DNA from: Saprospiraceae bacterium
GTDB lineage: Bacteria; Bacteroidota; Bacteroidia; Chitinophagales; Saprospiraceae
DNA: 53,255 bases
NCBI GenBank assembly: GCA_026986005.1
Contig: JALSPK010000045.1
Span: forward strand, 1 to 53,255
Direction: 5' to 3'
Shown here: piece by piece, positions 1-8,114 of the stretch
How positions within the stretch are numbered: position 1 is the stretch's first letter
How the letters are laid out: each line of letters begins with the position of its first letter
The notes under the pieces: model-generated
Told to the model about the DNA's origin: nothing
What the model saw: only the letters and a program-made list of their open reading frames with translations
Database searches by the model: none
Translations under genes and position numbers: made by a program

Positions 1-2919
1 TCGGATTTGGACTGGGTGGATAATGCAAGTGCAACGACATGGGATATTGAGTGGGGAGCAACAGGATTTACGCAAGGTAACGGTACAATGATAACAGGAA
101 CGACTACAAAGCCTTATGCATTGTCAGGACTAACTGCAAATACGACTTATGACTGGTATGTAAGAGCTGATTGTGGTGCAAGCGGAGGAACAGGAACAAG
201 TCCTTGGGAAGGACCGCATACATTTACTACTTTACCACCGCCTCCTGCCAATGATGAATGTACCGGAGCGATATCCGTGACTGTTGATGCAGCGGGTACG
301 GGATGTACTTCTCCTACAACAGCAGATAATACAAGTGCTACAGGGTCTGAGGCAACAAACGGTACACCATCTTGTAATGATTATCAGGGAGGTGATGTAT
401 GGTACAGCTTTACTGCCCCTTACGGAGGCAAAGTAAAAGTAATACTTTCAGTAAATAATTGGTCAACTGCGGCAGCAGCAATATATGATGATTGTGGATC
501 AAGTACAGAAATAGATTGTAATGGTAAATTTGGTACAGGGGATTTTACTTTGGAAGGAATGACTGCCGGTAATACATATTATTTACGTATGTGGGATTAT
601 GGTAATAATGATAAGGGAACTGTCGATTTTTGTCTTGAAGAGTTACCTTGTAACATACCGACAGGTTTAAGTGCAAGCAATGAAACTACTTCAGGTGCCG
701 ATTTGGCCTGGACTGAAAATGGTGCAGCAGATCATTGGGATTTGTTTATTGTTGAGACTTCAGTGGGAACAGTTCCGGATGCATCTACTACCCCGACAGT
801 TGATAATACCACAGACAATCCATATACCTGGGCGGGAGGTAATCCTGCTACAGATTATGACTGGTATGTAAGAGCGGATTGCGGTGCATCAGGTGGATCA
901 GGACAGAGCGATTGGAGTGCAAAAGGTACATTTACAACAGCTTCTGCTGATGCTGTAGATTGGTGTAATCTGCAATATCCAGATCAGGCGACAATTACTG
1001 CAGGTGGTAGTGTGGATGTATTTGCACAGGTTTATGAGCCGGGAGTTACTGAAGCAGCAGGTCAAGGAGCAGGTATAACAGCTTGGATAGGATACAGTAC
1101 AACAGATACGGATCCTTCTACATGGACTGATTGGGTAGCTGCAACATATAATACGGATTCCGGTAATAATGATGAATATAAAGCTGCTCTTGGTTCAGGA
1201 CTGACACCGGGCACTTATTATTACGCAAGTAGATTTAAGTTGAATGCAGGTGCTTATAAGTACGGTGGATATAGTTCCGGTGGCGGTGGCTTCTGGGATG
1301 GTACGACTTATGTATCGGGAGTACTTACTGTAAATGCAGTAACGGGAGATTTACTATGTGATGCTATTGCATTGACAGTAGATGCAGCTCCTGCTACTTA
1401 TTCCAATTCCAATTGCTACGGAGAAACTAATGAACCAAACGGTAGTTGTTGGAACGGAACCACTTCAATGGAATCAATATGGTTCTCATTTGTAGCACCA
1501 AGTACCGGTCATGTAGAGGTGACAACTGATTTTGATACTCCCCTTGATGATACGCATATTGCTATTTATGAGGTTGGTGATTGTAATGATATGACTACTT
1601 TGACAGAAAATGGATGTGATGAAGATGGTGGAGATGCAGGAACTAATGGTTGGAATTCTGTAGCTGATGTTGACGGACTTACATCCGGCAATACTTACTA
1701 TGTGCAGGTAGATGGTTATACCACAAAGGATGGTGAGTTCCAAATTCAGGTCAAGACTTTATGTCCTACCAATCTTGTAGTACTTCCTGCATCGTCAGCT
1801 GCGGTTACTTCCAATGCAAGTTGTCAGGATGGAGATTGGACAAATTATTATAACGGTACAAATATATTATTGTCACTCAATATCGGTACTTCGGGAGCTG
1901 TGATTCCAGTCAGTGGAGTGACTGTAGATCCTGATGGTGCTACGGATGCATTTTGGGGTGCTAATGATGGTGATGGATTTCCAAGTGTAAATGGAGCTAC
2001 AGGAGCAGGATTTATGAGAAGAAAATGGAATGTAAGTCCTACAACTCAACCTTCTTCAGATGTTGGTGTTAGATTTTATTATACACAGGCTGAATTTGAT
2101 GCGGTGAATGGTGAAATAACAGGACATGGAGGAACGGCTATGACTAATAAAAATCAAATAAATTTCTACAAGGTTCTAACATCAGAAGATCCGTTTAATG
2201 TATCTCCGGGAGGTATTGCAGCCGGTGATTATACTTTGGTTTTGCACGGTTCTACTCCGGGTACGGAAGAATGGGTAGATGGAACATATGGTTCAGAATA
2301 CTATGCTGAGTATAATGTCACAGGATTTTCCGGAGGTGGCGGTGGAGGTGCATCTGCAAATGCATTAATTCCTATTGAGTTGAAAGAATTCAAAGGCTAT
2401 GCGGAAAAATCTTCAAATGTCTTAGAGTGGATTACATTATCAGAAGCGAATACAGCTAAATTTGTTATTGAGCGATCTGTTGATGGAGATGATTGGAAAG
2501 CTGTAGCAAGTGTTAAAGCTGCCGGTAGTTCTAGAGGCGTTTTGAATTATAAAGCAATGGATAATGATCCGGTAAGTAGCGCATATTATAGATTACGTAC
2601 TTATGATCTGGATGGAAGATTTATGTTGTCCAGTGTGATTCTCATTACAAGAAGAAGTAGTGAGTTAAAAATAAGTAGTGTGTATCCTAATCCAAATAAA
2701 GGACAGTTTATAGTAAGCTTAACAAAAGAAAGAAATAAAACTCTTTCATTTAAGTTAGTAAATACTCTTGGAATAAGTGTTTATACAAATACGATAAACG
2801 ATAACAAAGATAGAATGCAAGAGGCTATTGATGTTAGTAATTTGCCGAATGGAGTCTATATGTTGATAACTAAGCAAAGTAATAATTCTATAATTAAGAG
2901 AATTGTTATAAGTAAATAG
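1..2919 (+). CDS. T9SS-exported multidomain surface protein with fibronectin type III-like repeats (5' truncated)
   Basis: The reading frame is open from base 1, so the gene starts upstream of the window; a TTG at position 7 is only an in-frame codon. At least two fibronectin type III-like segments share the motif YDWYVRADCGASGG (near residues 50 and 285). They alternate with Cys/Gly/Asp-rich beta-sandwich stretches like those that bind carbohydrate or cap secreted enzymes. The last ~80 residues form a type A T9SS sorting domain: the YPNPNKGQF motif, then NLPNGVYML and a basic C-terminal strand. Such proteins cross the outer membrane through T9SS and are anchored to the surface or released. 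No catalytic motif is visible, so an adhesin or matrix protein is likeliest, but the missing N-terminus could hold an enzyme domain. A terminator follows. Confidence 0.85.
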   Translation, partial: SDLDWVDNASATTWDIEWGATGFTQGNGTMITGTTTKPYALSGLTANTTYDWYVRADCGASGGTGTSPWEGPHTFTTLPPPPANDECTGAISVTVDAAGTGCTSPTTADNTSATGSEATNGTPSCNDYQGGDVWYSFTAPYGGKVKVILSVNNWSTAAAAIYDDCGSSTEIDCNGKFGTGDFTLEGMTAGNTYYLRMWDYGNNDKGTVDFCLEELPCNIPTGLSASNETTSGADLAWTENGAADHWDLFIVETSVGTVPDASTTPTVDNTTDNPYTWAGGNPATDYDWYVRADCGASGGSGQSDWSAKGTFTTASADAVDWCNLQYPDQATITAGGSVDVFAQVYEPGVTEAAGQGAGITAWIGYSTTDTDPSTWTDWVAATYNTDSGNNDEYKAALGSGLTPGTYYYASRFKLNAGAYKYGGYSSGGGGFWDGTTYVSGVLTVNAVTGDLLCDAIALTVDAAPATYSNSNCYGETNEPNGSCWNGTTSMESIWFSFVAPSTGHVEVTTDFDTPLDDTHIAIYEVGDCNDMTTLTENGCDEDGGDAGTNGWNSVADVDGLTSGNTYYVQVDGYTTKDGEFQIQVKTLCPTNLVVLPASSAAVTSNASCQDGDWTNYYNGTNILLSLNIGTSGAVIPVSGVTVDPDGATDAFWGANDGDGFPSVNGATGAGFMRRKWNVSPTTQPSSDVGVRFYYTQAEFDAVNGEITGHGGTAMTNKNQINFYKVLTSEDPFNVSPGGIAAGDYTLVLHGSTPGTEEWVDGTYGSEYYAEYNVTGFSGGGGGGASANALIPIELKEFKGYAEKSSNVLEWITLSEANTAKFVIERSVDGDDWKAVASVKAAGSSRGVLNYKAMDNDPVSSAYYRLRTYDLDGRFMLSSVILITRRSSELKISSVYPNPNKGQFIVSLTKERNKTLSFKLVNTLGISVYTNTINDNKDRMQEAIDVSNLPNGVYMLITKQSNNSIIKRIVISK

Positions 2920-2943
2920 AACTAAATAATGGTTGTGAAAAAA

Positions 2944-2977
2944 GGGTCATCTTTTAAAAAAGATGGCTCTTTTTTTA
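2944..2977 (+). terminator. Rho-independent terminator of the fibronectin-repeat protein
   Basis: A 12-bp stem with two wobble pairs (gggtcatctttt pairing with aaaagatggctc) is followed by a run of eight T, 24 bases after the stop codon. Confidence 0.85.
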
Positions 2978-3057
2978 TGGAAGAAGTGATTATAAGTCTA
3001 GGACCTCGTTAAAAATATAGGAAGGACTTGATTCATAGTTGGTATTCTTTAAATGGC

Positions 3058-3236
3058 GTCGCAAATTTATTTGCGACAAAGTCGTGGTTATCAAAGTCGG
3101 CTTTGAAGTCCCGCTATCGCGGGCTTTTAAGTCCTACTTTACATCTTCATTTTTATTGTTTCAAATAAATTTGAAACGCCTTTTAAAGTGGGTCGGTTCT
3201 TTAAAAGGTGTCGGAAATTTAAGGGATTTTGTCCCT
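3058..3236. repeat. Cluster of six short perfect palindromes (hairpin island)
   Basis: Six inverted repeats follow one another between convergent genes: 3058-3077 (9-bp arms, 2-base loop), 3091-3106 (6-bp arms), 3110-3123 (cccgc/gcggg), 3158-3177 (9-bp arms, 2-base loop), 3179-3208 (10-bp arms, 10-base loop) and 3222-3236 (aggga/tccct). All arms are perfect. The stretch is richer in G+C than its surroundings and has no convincing ORF. It fills much of the 614-base gene-free region 2920-3533; I see nothing else there apart from the two terminators. Function unknown: it could be a structured RNA, a nest of REP-like palindromes or a recombination remnant. Confidence 0.7.
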
Positions 3237-3482
3237 ATTTCGAAGAGTAGCATAGAAATGAAGTCTGACCAGCTTTAGCGGGCGAGTTAAAGGGCAGCAG
3301 AGCAAAAAATAAAAATACATTGATTTTGGGGTCACCTTAATTCACAATGGGTCAGTTGTTCTGATATTGGTGTATAATTTATGAATTAGTCATGTAGAAG
3401 CATGCCTCTATATTGCATTGGGGACTACATTATATTCGTATATTTTATTACAAAATTATAAGATAGATTTGTATATAATAAT

Positions 3483-3505
3483 CCCCGGTGATTGCGTCAC
3501 CGGGG
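3483..3505 (-). terminator. Terminator-like hairpin after amt
   Basis: A 9-bp perfect GC-rich stem (ccccggtga/tcaccgggg) with a 5-base loop lies about 30 bases past the amt stop. The following minus-strand sequence is A/T-rich but has no clean T run, so termination may be only partial. Confidence 0.6.
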
Positions 3506-3533
3506 ACTATAATGTCATCCCTTCGGCATTATC

Positions 3534-4754
3534 TTATAACGAACCTTCATCATAGGCTTTCTCTCCGTGTAACGCAGCATCTATACCTAATTTTTCTACT
3601 TCTTCTGTTACTTTTACTTTTGTTACAAGATTTATTACGATAAGCATTATATATGTAAAAACAAAAGCATATGCTGCTGCCCCAATTACTGCAACGGTTT
3701 CCTTCATAAAGAAACCTGTATCACCTTCTAATAAACCTGATTGACTATTAATGGCTGATGAAGCAAATATTCCTAACATTATTGTTCCGAATACCCCTCC
3801 CATACCGTGAACACCCCAAACATCTAAAGCATCATCCCAGCCCAATTTATTTTTAAATTGAACGGCAACAAAACAAAGAGAACCTGCGGCAAGGCCAATA
3901 ACCATAGCTGCCCAAAGCGGTACAAAGCCTGCAGCCGGTGTGATAGTAGCCAACCCGGCTACAAAACCCGTTAATAGTCCGACAAACTTTGGTTGTCCTT
4001 CTTTAATCCATTCTATAATTAACCAAGTGATTCCTGCTATTGATGCTGCAACATCGGTATTTAAAAATGCAATTGTTGTGACAGCATCAACTTTTAATTC
4101 ACTTCCGGCGTTGAATCCATACCATCCAAACCATAATAAACCGGTACCAATAGCTACTAATGGAATGCTATTAGGTGGTGATTTAACATCTTTTCTTTTT
4201 CCTACATAAATAACAGAAGCTAATGCCGCGAAACCTGCTGTTGTATGAACTACTATACCTCCGGCAAAATCAAGAACACCCCAATCTGCTAATAATCCGC
4301 CTCCCCAAATCATATGAACGAAAGGGTAGTAAACAAAAATTTGCCAGACTATTAAGAAAAACAAATAGGCTTTGAATGTAATTCTATTTACAAATGCCCC
4401 TGTGATTAAAGTAGGTGTAATTACAGCAAACATCATTTGATAAGCGATGAAAATAAACGTAGGATATTGACCGTCAGCTCCTGAATATGCCTGATTAAAT
4501 GCAATTCCCTGTAAAAATGACATGTCAAAATTTCCAAAAATAGCACCCTCGCCACCGCTAAAACACAGTGAATATCCAAAGGCTATCCACAAAATTGTTG
4601 TAATTCCTAATGATACAAATGTTTGTATCATTATACCTAAAATATTTCTTTTACCGGCTAAACCTCCATAAAAGAAAGCAAGACCCGGTGTCATTAACAT
4701 CACAAGACTCGTACTGAGAATCATAAATGTTGTTGTTCCTGTATCAAAACCCAT
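3534..4754 (-). CDS. amt: Ammonium transporter (Amt/MEP/Rh family)
   Basis: Trimeric inner-membrane channel for ammonium/ammonia. The 406-residue product has about 11 hydrophobic segments and the family motifs MTPGLAFFYGGL near the start and GGIVVHTTAGFAAL and DVWGVHGMGGVFG inside, the last two carrying the twin pore histidines. The length is normal and there is no cleavable signal peptide; Amt proteins that have one are about 20 residues longer. The gene lies 48 bases after the porin gene with no promoter or terminator between, so the two are probably one transcript. No glnK/PII gene is adjacent, unlike in Proteobacteria. The start ATG is the first possible in frame and gives the expected N-terminal helix. 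Confidence 0.95.
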   Translation of the reverse strand: MGFDTGTTTFMILSTSLVMLMTPGLAFFYGGLAGKRNILGIMIQTFVSLGITTILWIAFGYSLCFSGGEGAIFGNFDMSFLQGIAFNQAYSGADGQYPTFIFIAYQMMFAVITPTLITGAFVNRITFKAYLFFLIVWQIFVYYPFVHMIWGGGLLADWGVLDFAGGIVVHTTAGFAALASVIYVGKRKDVKSPPNSIPLVAIGTGLLWFGWYGFNAGSELKVDAVTTIAFLNTDVAASIAGITWLIIEWIKEGQPKFVGLLTGFVAGLATITPAAGFVPLWAAMVIGLAAGSLCFVAVQFKNKLGWDDALDVWGVHGMGGVFGTIMLGIFASSAINSQSGLLEGDTGFFMKETVAVIGAAAYAFVFTYIMLIVINLVTKVKVTEEVEKLGIDAALHGEKAYDEGSL

Positions 4755-4802
4755 AATTGTAAATTTTAGTTATTATAATATTGAACTTGTTAAAAATGTA
4801 AT

Positions 4803-5552
4803 TTATAGTGATATTCCAGCAACAAAATATATCTTTTTTGCTTGTGGATTTGTAATTACTGATACTGTTAATGGTAGTGTAAAACTTTTAGTAATCTTGA
4901 TGTTTTTAGTCGTTGAAATTCCTAAATTTATTATCCCAACCTCATCGCCAAAATAGCCTGATTCACCTCTGTCTGTATCAGCTTTAGTTAAATTGATTCC
5001 TAAAAATGCATTGAGGTACTTTAATGAATAGCCTAATTCTGTATAGGTTGAAAATTGAATGTTTCCTACTGTACCGTCATCGTTAATCTTTTTTGCGTCA
5101 GCACCATAAACATTTGCTGCAATCATGACCGATAAAGGTAGTTTCTCTGTTCCATTAAATGAAAAAGTTGTTTCCAAAACATGACCGGTTGTTTCTTTTT
5201 TGTAATCAAAATAATTTTGACTTGCTAAATCACTTTGGAAATAATAATCAGTTATCAAAACGCTAAACATATCTTTGTAAAATTTGTACCCCAAATAAAA
5301 ATCAGATTCTTGGTAGCCTTGGAAATTTATTGCATAGGCTCCCCAAACTCCGATAGCAAAACCCGATTTGTTATATTCAATTCCCGGTTGAATACTTGGA
5401 GCTGTGCCTAAATCCGCACCTCTCCAAACATACCTGCTCATCAAATCACAACTAATACTGATTGGATTTTCTGCTTTTGTACTGTCTTTTTGTGAGTATG
5501 TATTAGAAATAATTAATACCATAACTAATAAGATAAAACTAAATTTCTTCAT
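4803..5552 (-). CDS. TorF/Gcw_chp-like outer-membrane porin
   Basis: A 249-residue product begins with a signal peptide (MKKFSFILLVMVLIISNTYSQ) and continues as alternating beta-strands typical of a small outer-membrane barrel. The segment SRYVWRGADLGTAPSIQPGIEY closely resembles the opening of the Gcw_chp/TorF putative-porin family (known family feature: S.YVFRG....P.vQ.g.dy). It ends in a beta-strand with terminal SL. It is the first gene of a two-gene unit with amt and has a good promoter. By context it may admit ammonium or small nitrogen compounds through the outer membrane; that role is inferred. Confidence 0.8.
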   Translation of the reverse strand: MKKFSFILLVMVLIISNTYSQKDSTKAENPISISCDLMSRYVWRGADLGTAPSIQPGIEYNKSGFAIGVWGAYAINFQGYQESDFYLGYKFYKDMFSVLITDYYFQSDLASQNYFDYKKETTGHVLETTFSFNGTEKLPLSVMIAANVYGADAKKINDDGTVGNIQFSTYTELGYSLKYLNAFLGINLTKADTDRGESGYFGDEVGIINLGISTTKNIKITKSFTLPLTVSVITNPQAKKIYFVAGISL

Positions 5553-5575
5553 TGTTTAATGTTTAGATTATCGGA

Positions 5576-5606
5576 CAAAGTTATGTATTAGAAACATTCC
5601 GTGCAA
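5576..5606 (-). promoter_or_regulatory. Bacteroidetes-type promoter for porin-amt
   Basis: On the minus strand, TTG (5604-5606), a 20-base spacer and TAACTTTG (5576-5583) match the TTG-N19-21-TAnnTTTG pattern. The -7 box ends 24 bases before the porin ATG. Confidence 0.7.
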
Positions 5607-5647
5607 TCGTGTATTTGCGTATTTTTAATACGTGCTTCACGTAGTTA

Positions 5648-6307
5648 CTATATTTCTATTATGTTGTTTTTAATTGCAAATTTTACTAATTCCACTGTAC
5701 TGTGCAGATTAAGCTTGCGCAATATACTTGTCTTATGTGTTTCGACCGTTCTAATGCTTATATTGAGTTTTTTAGCAATATTTGGATTACTTGAGCCTTC
5801 CACAACATAAAGCAATATTTCATTTTCCCTTTTTGTAAGTTTGCTTAGTTTGTCATCAGAGTTATTGTTATCATATCTTGCACTTTTTAAGTAACTTTTT
5901 AGGATTGTGTCCAATATTGATTTACTGAAATATTCTTCACCTTTATGTACTTTTGTGATTGCTTGTAAAAGTTCATCACTTGTCGTGTTTTTGGATAAAT
6001 ATCCATTTATTCCGGATTTGATTGAGTTGAAAATAAAATCTTCTGATGTGTACATCGACAGCATTATTTTTTTTATTTGAGGATAATCAGAAGAGAGGAT
6101 TTTCGAAACTTCTATTCCTGATATTGTAGGTAAAGAGATATCCAAAAGCACTACATCCGGTGTTATTATTTTGAGCAGTTTAAAAAACTCTTCTGCATTT
6201 TTTGCCTCTCCAATTATTCTGATATTTGTCATTTCAGACAACAGAGCTTTGATACCATCTCTAACTATTTGATGGTCATCAACCAGTATTATTCTTATTT
6301 CACTCAT
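5648..6307 (-). CDS. LuxR/NarL-family response regulator
   Basis: A 219-residue two-domain regulator. Receiver domain (residues ~4-120): acidic pair D10/D11, phosphoacceptor D56 in VVLLDISLP, and the conserved lysine in GYLSKN. C-terminal LuxR-type helix-turn-helix (~150-215): LTKRENEILLYVVEG, then NISIRTVETHKTSILRKL. It overlaps the 3' end of the sensor kinase gene by 8 bases and is certainly its partner. The pair lies downstream of an amylase gene in the same orientation, so polysaccharide or sugar control is possible, but the target genes cannot be read from the sequence. Confidence 0.93.
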   Translation of the reverse strand: MSEIRIILVDDHQIVRDGIKALLSEMTNIRIIGEAKNAEEFFKLLKIITPDVVLLDISLPTISGIEVSKILSSDYPQIKKIMLSMYTSEDFIFNSIKSGINGYLSKNTTSDELLQAITKVHKGEEYFSKSILDTILKSYLKSARYDNNNSDDKLSKLTKRENEILLYVVEGSSNPNIAKKLNISIRTVETHKTSILRKLNLHSTVELVKFAIKNNIIEI

Positions 6308-8078
6308 TTTTCATTGTTTTAACAGGAATGTTAATAGTTATTATAGTGCCTTTGTCGATCTTAGATATAATTTTAATTTTACCGGAAAGTAAAGCAACTC
6401 TATCCTTTATATTATTAATTCCATTTGACTTTCTTGATTTATTCTTTGATAAATTAAAACCACAGCCATCATCTTCTATTTTAATGGAAATATATTTTGC
6501 CTTAAATATAAGAAAAATACTTGCATTTTTAGCATCTGAGTGTTTGATAATATTTGTGAGTCCTTCTTGAATTATCCTAAAGAGGTATGTTTTTATTTCC
6601 AAATCAAGTTGTTTGCCGGAGCCATATACATTGTATTTTACATTTATATCAGTATTCTCTGTGATTTCATTGCATATATTTCTAATAGCTGTTGTTAATC
6701 CAAATTCAGATAAGGCTGCCGGCATTAAATTGTTAGATATTCTGCGAGTTTCTTCTATTGTTCGGTCAAATAATATACCCAATTCATAAGTCTCGTCAGA
6801 TGTTAAAAGTGTTTTATTTATAAAACTTCCATATTTCAATTTTAGTCCTATTAGTAATTGACCAAGACCATCGTGTAATTCTCTGGATAATCTTTGCCTC
6901 TCTGATTCTTGACCATCAAATAATGAACGTAAACTTTTAGATTTTTCAATTTCTAATTCTTTGGTTTGTTGTTTTAGTTTAACTATCATTTGGTTAAAAG
7001 TCTCGGTCAATTCACCTATTTCATCATCCGACTTAGAATGAATTTCCACATTAAGGTTTCCCATTCCAACTTCATGTGCTGCTTGATTTAGTTTTTGGAT
7101 TGGATATGTTATTTTTCTTGACAAAACTATTATTAATATTAAAACAATTAGAAAGATGAAAATACTTATAAAAATAATCTCACTCCTTATCTTGTATATC
7201 GGTACAGTTACTTCCTTATAATCAATCTCTACAAGGATTCCCCAATTTAAATATGGTATTTTTACCTTGCTATATGAGCTTAAAACCTTAATTTCTCTAT
7301 AATCATTTATGACTTTAGTCCCCGGATTGTCGGCGAATAAAGAATCAACAGCTTCTGTCCTAACAATAGTATTGAATATAGAATTCTCTTGAAAACGTGA
7401 AGAGCTTCTCATTAGATAATCTCTACCTACCAAATATGATTCCCCCGATGTTCCAAGACCATTGGATGGATCATTGTTAAGCATTATAGTATCTATAGCA
7501 CTAGGAAGTATTTCGAATGCAATAATCCCAATAGTATTATTCAATGAATCTTTAATATTGGAACTCAATGTAAAATGAAAATTGTCTGAGCTATTCACTT
7601 GAGAAAAATCATTAAAATATATTGACTTATTTTTTACAGTATTTTCCCACAATAGATTGTAGTTAATTGAATTAATTTCGTTAGATTTTACCGGATATAC
7701 AAGTTTATTTCGTCCGATTATATAAATGTTATTGTAGGATTCTTTTAATATTTTTTCTAAAAATAGGTTTTTGGAATCAATAAAACCATTGTTTAAAACA
7801 TTAAAGGTGGAAGAGTCCTTTATATTATTAATTTCTTCAACAATTTTGTGAATGTCAGATGATACTGTCGCTAATTGAATATCTTTTTCACAATTGATAA
7901 AGAAACTCTCTAACAAGTTAGATTTTATAACTCTAACAGAATTCATTTGGCTGAAAGATCTCTCTAAAATAGCTATTTTAGCTTTGTAAAAGGAAAATGT
8001 CGCAACTATAACAATAATAATAACGCTTAAAAGAAATGCAGCTATTATTAATTTATCTGTTATAGAATATCTTCTCAT
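6300..8078 (-). CDS. Membrane sensor histidine kinase (dCache-HAMP-HisKA_3-HATPase)
   Basis: A 592-residue NarX/DegS-type kinase. A transmembrane helix (residues ~10-32) precedes a ~260-residue extracytoplasmic region with a Cache-like motif (GTSGESYLVGRDYLM, ~209-223). A second helix (~298-320) leads to a HAMP domain (~322-375). The HisKA_3 motif ESERQRLSRELHDGLGQ carries phosphoacceptor H402. The ATPase domain has the N box (EGLTNIIKHSDA) and G box (EDDGCGFNL). The gene starts 36 bases after the amylase stop and overlaps the regulator gene, so all three are probably co-transcribed. The Cache region implies that a small periplasmic ligand is sensed; its identity is unknown. Confidence 0.92.
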   Translation of the reverse strand: MRRYSITDKLIIAAFLLSVIIIVIVATFSFYKAKIAILERSFSQMNSVRVIKSNLLESFFINCEKDIQLATVSSDIHKIVEEINNIKDSSTFNVLNNGFIDSKNLFLEKILKESYNNIYIIGRNKLVYPVKSNEINSINYNLLWENTVKNKSIYFNDFSQVNSSDNFHFTLSSNIKDSLNNTIGIIAFEILPSAIDTIMLNNDPSNGLGTSGESYLVGRDYLMRSSSRFQENSIFNTIVRTEAVDSLFADNPGTKVINDYREIKVLSSYSKVKIPYLNWGILVEIDYKEVTVPIYKIRSEIIFISIFIFLIVLILIIVLSRKITYPIQKLNQAAHEVGMGNLNVEIHSKSDDEIGELTETFNQMIVKLKQQTKELEIEKSKSLRSLFDGQESERQRLSRELHDGLGQLLIGLKLKYGSFINKTLLTSDETYELGILFDRTIEETRRISNNLMPAALSEFGLTTAIRNICNEITENTDINVKYNVYGSGKQLDLEIKTYLFRIIQEGLTNIIKHSDAKNASIFLIFKAKYISIKIEDDGCGFNLSKNKSRKSNGINNIKDRVALLSGKIKIISKIDKGTIITINIPVKTMKNE

Positions 8079-8114
8079 TGTTTTGGAGTTGTTGTGTTTT
8101 TGTGAAGCAGTTTC

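Noticed and set aside
3039-3278. 79-codon plus-strand ORF
   Set aside because: It runs through the hairpin cluster, and its composition is not protein-like.
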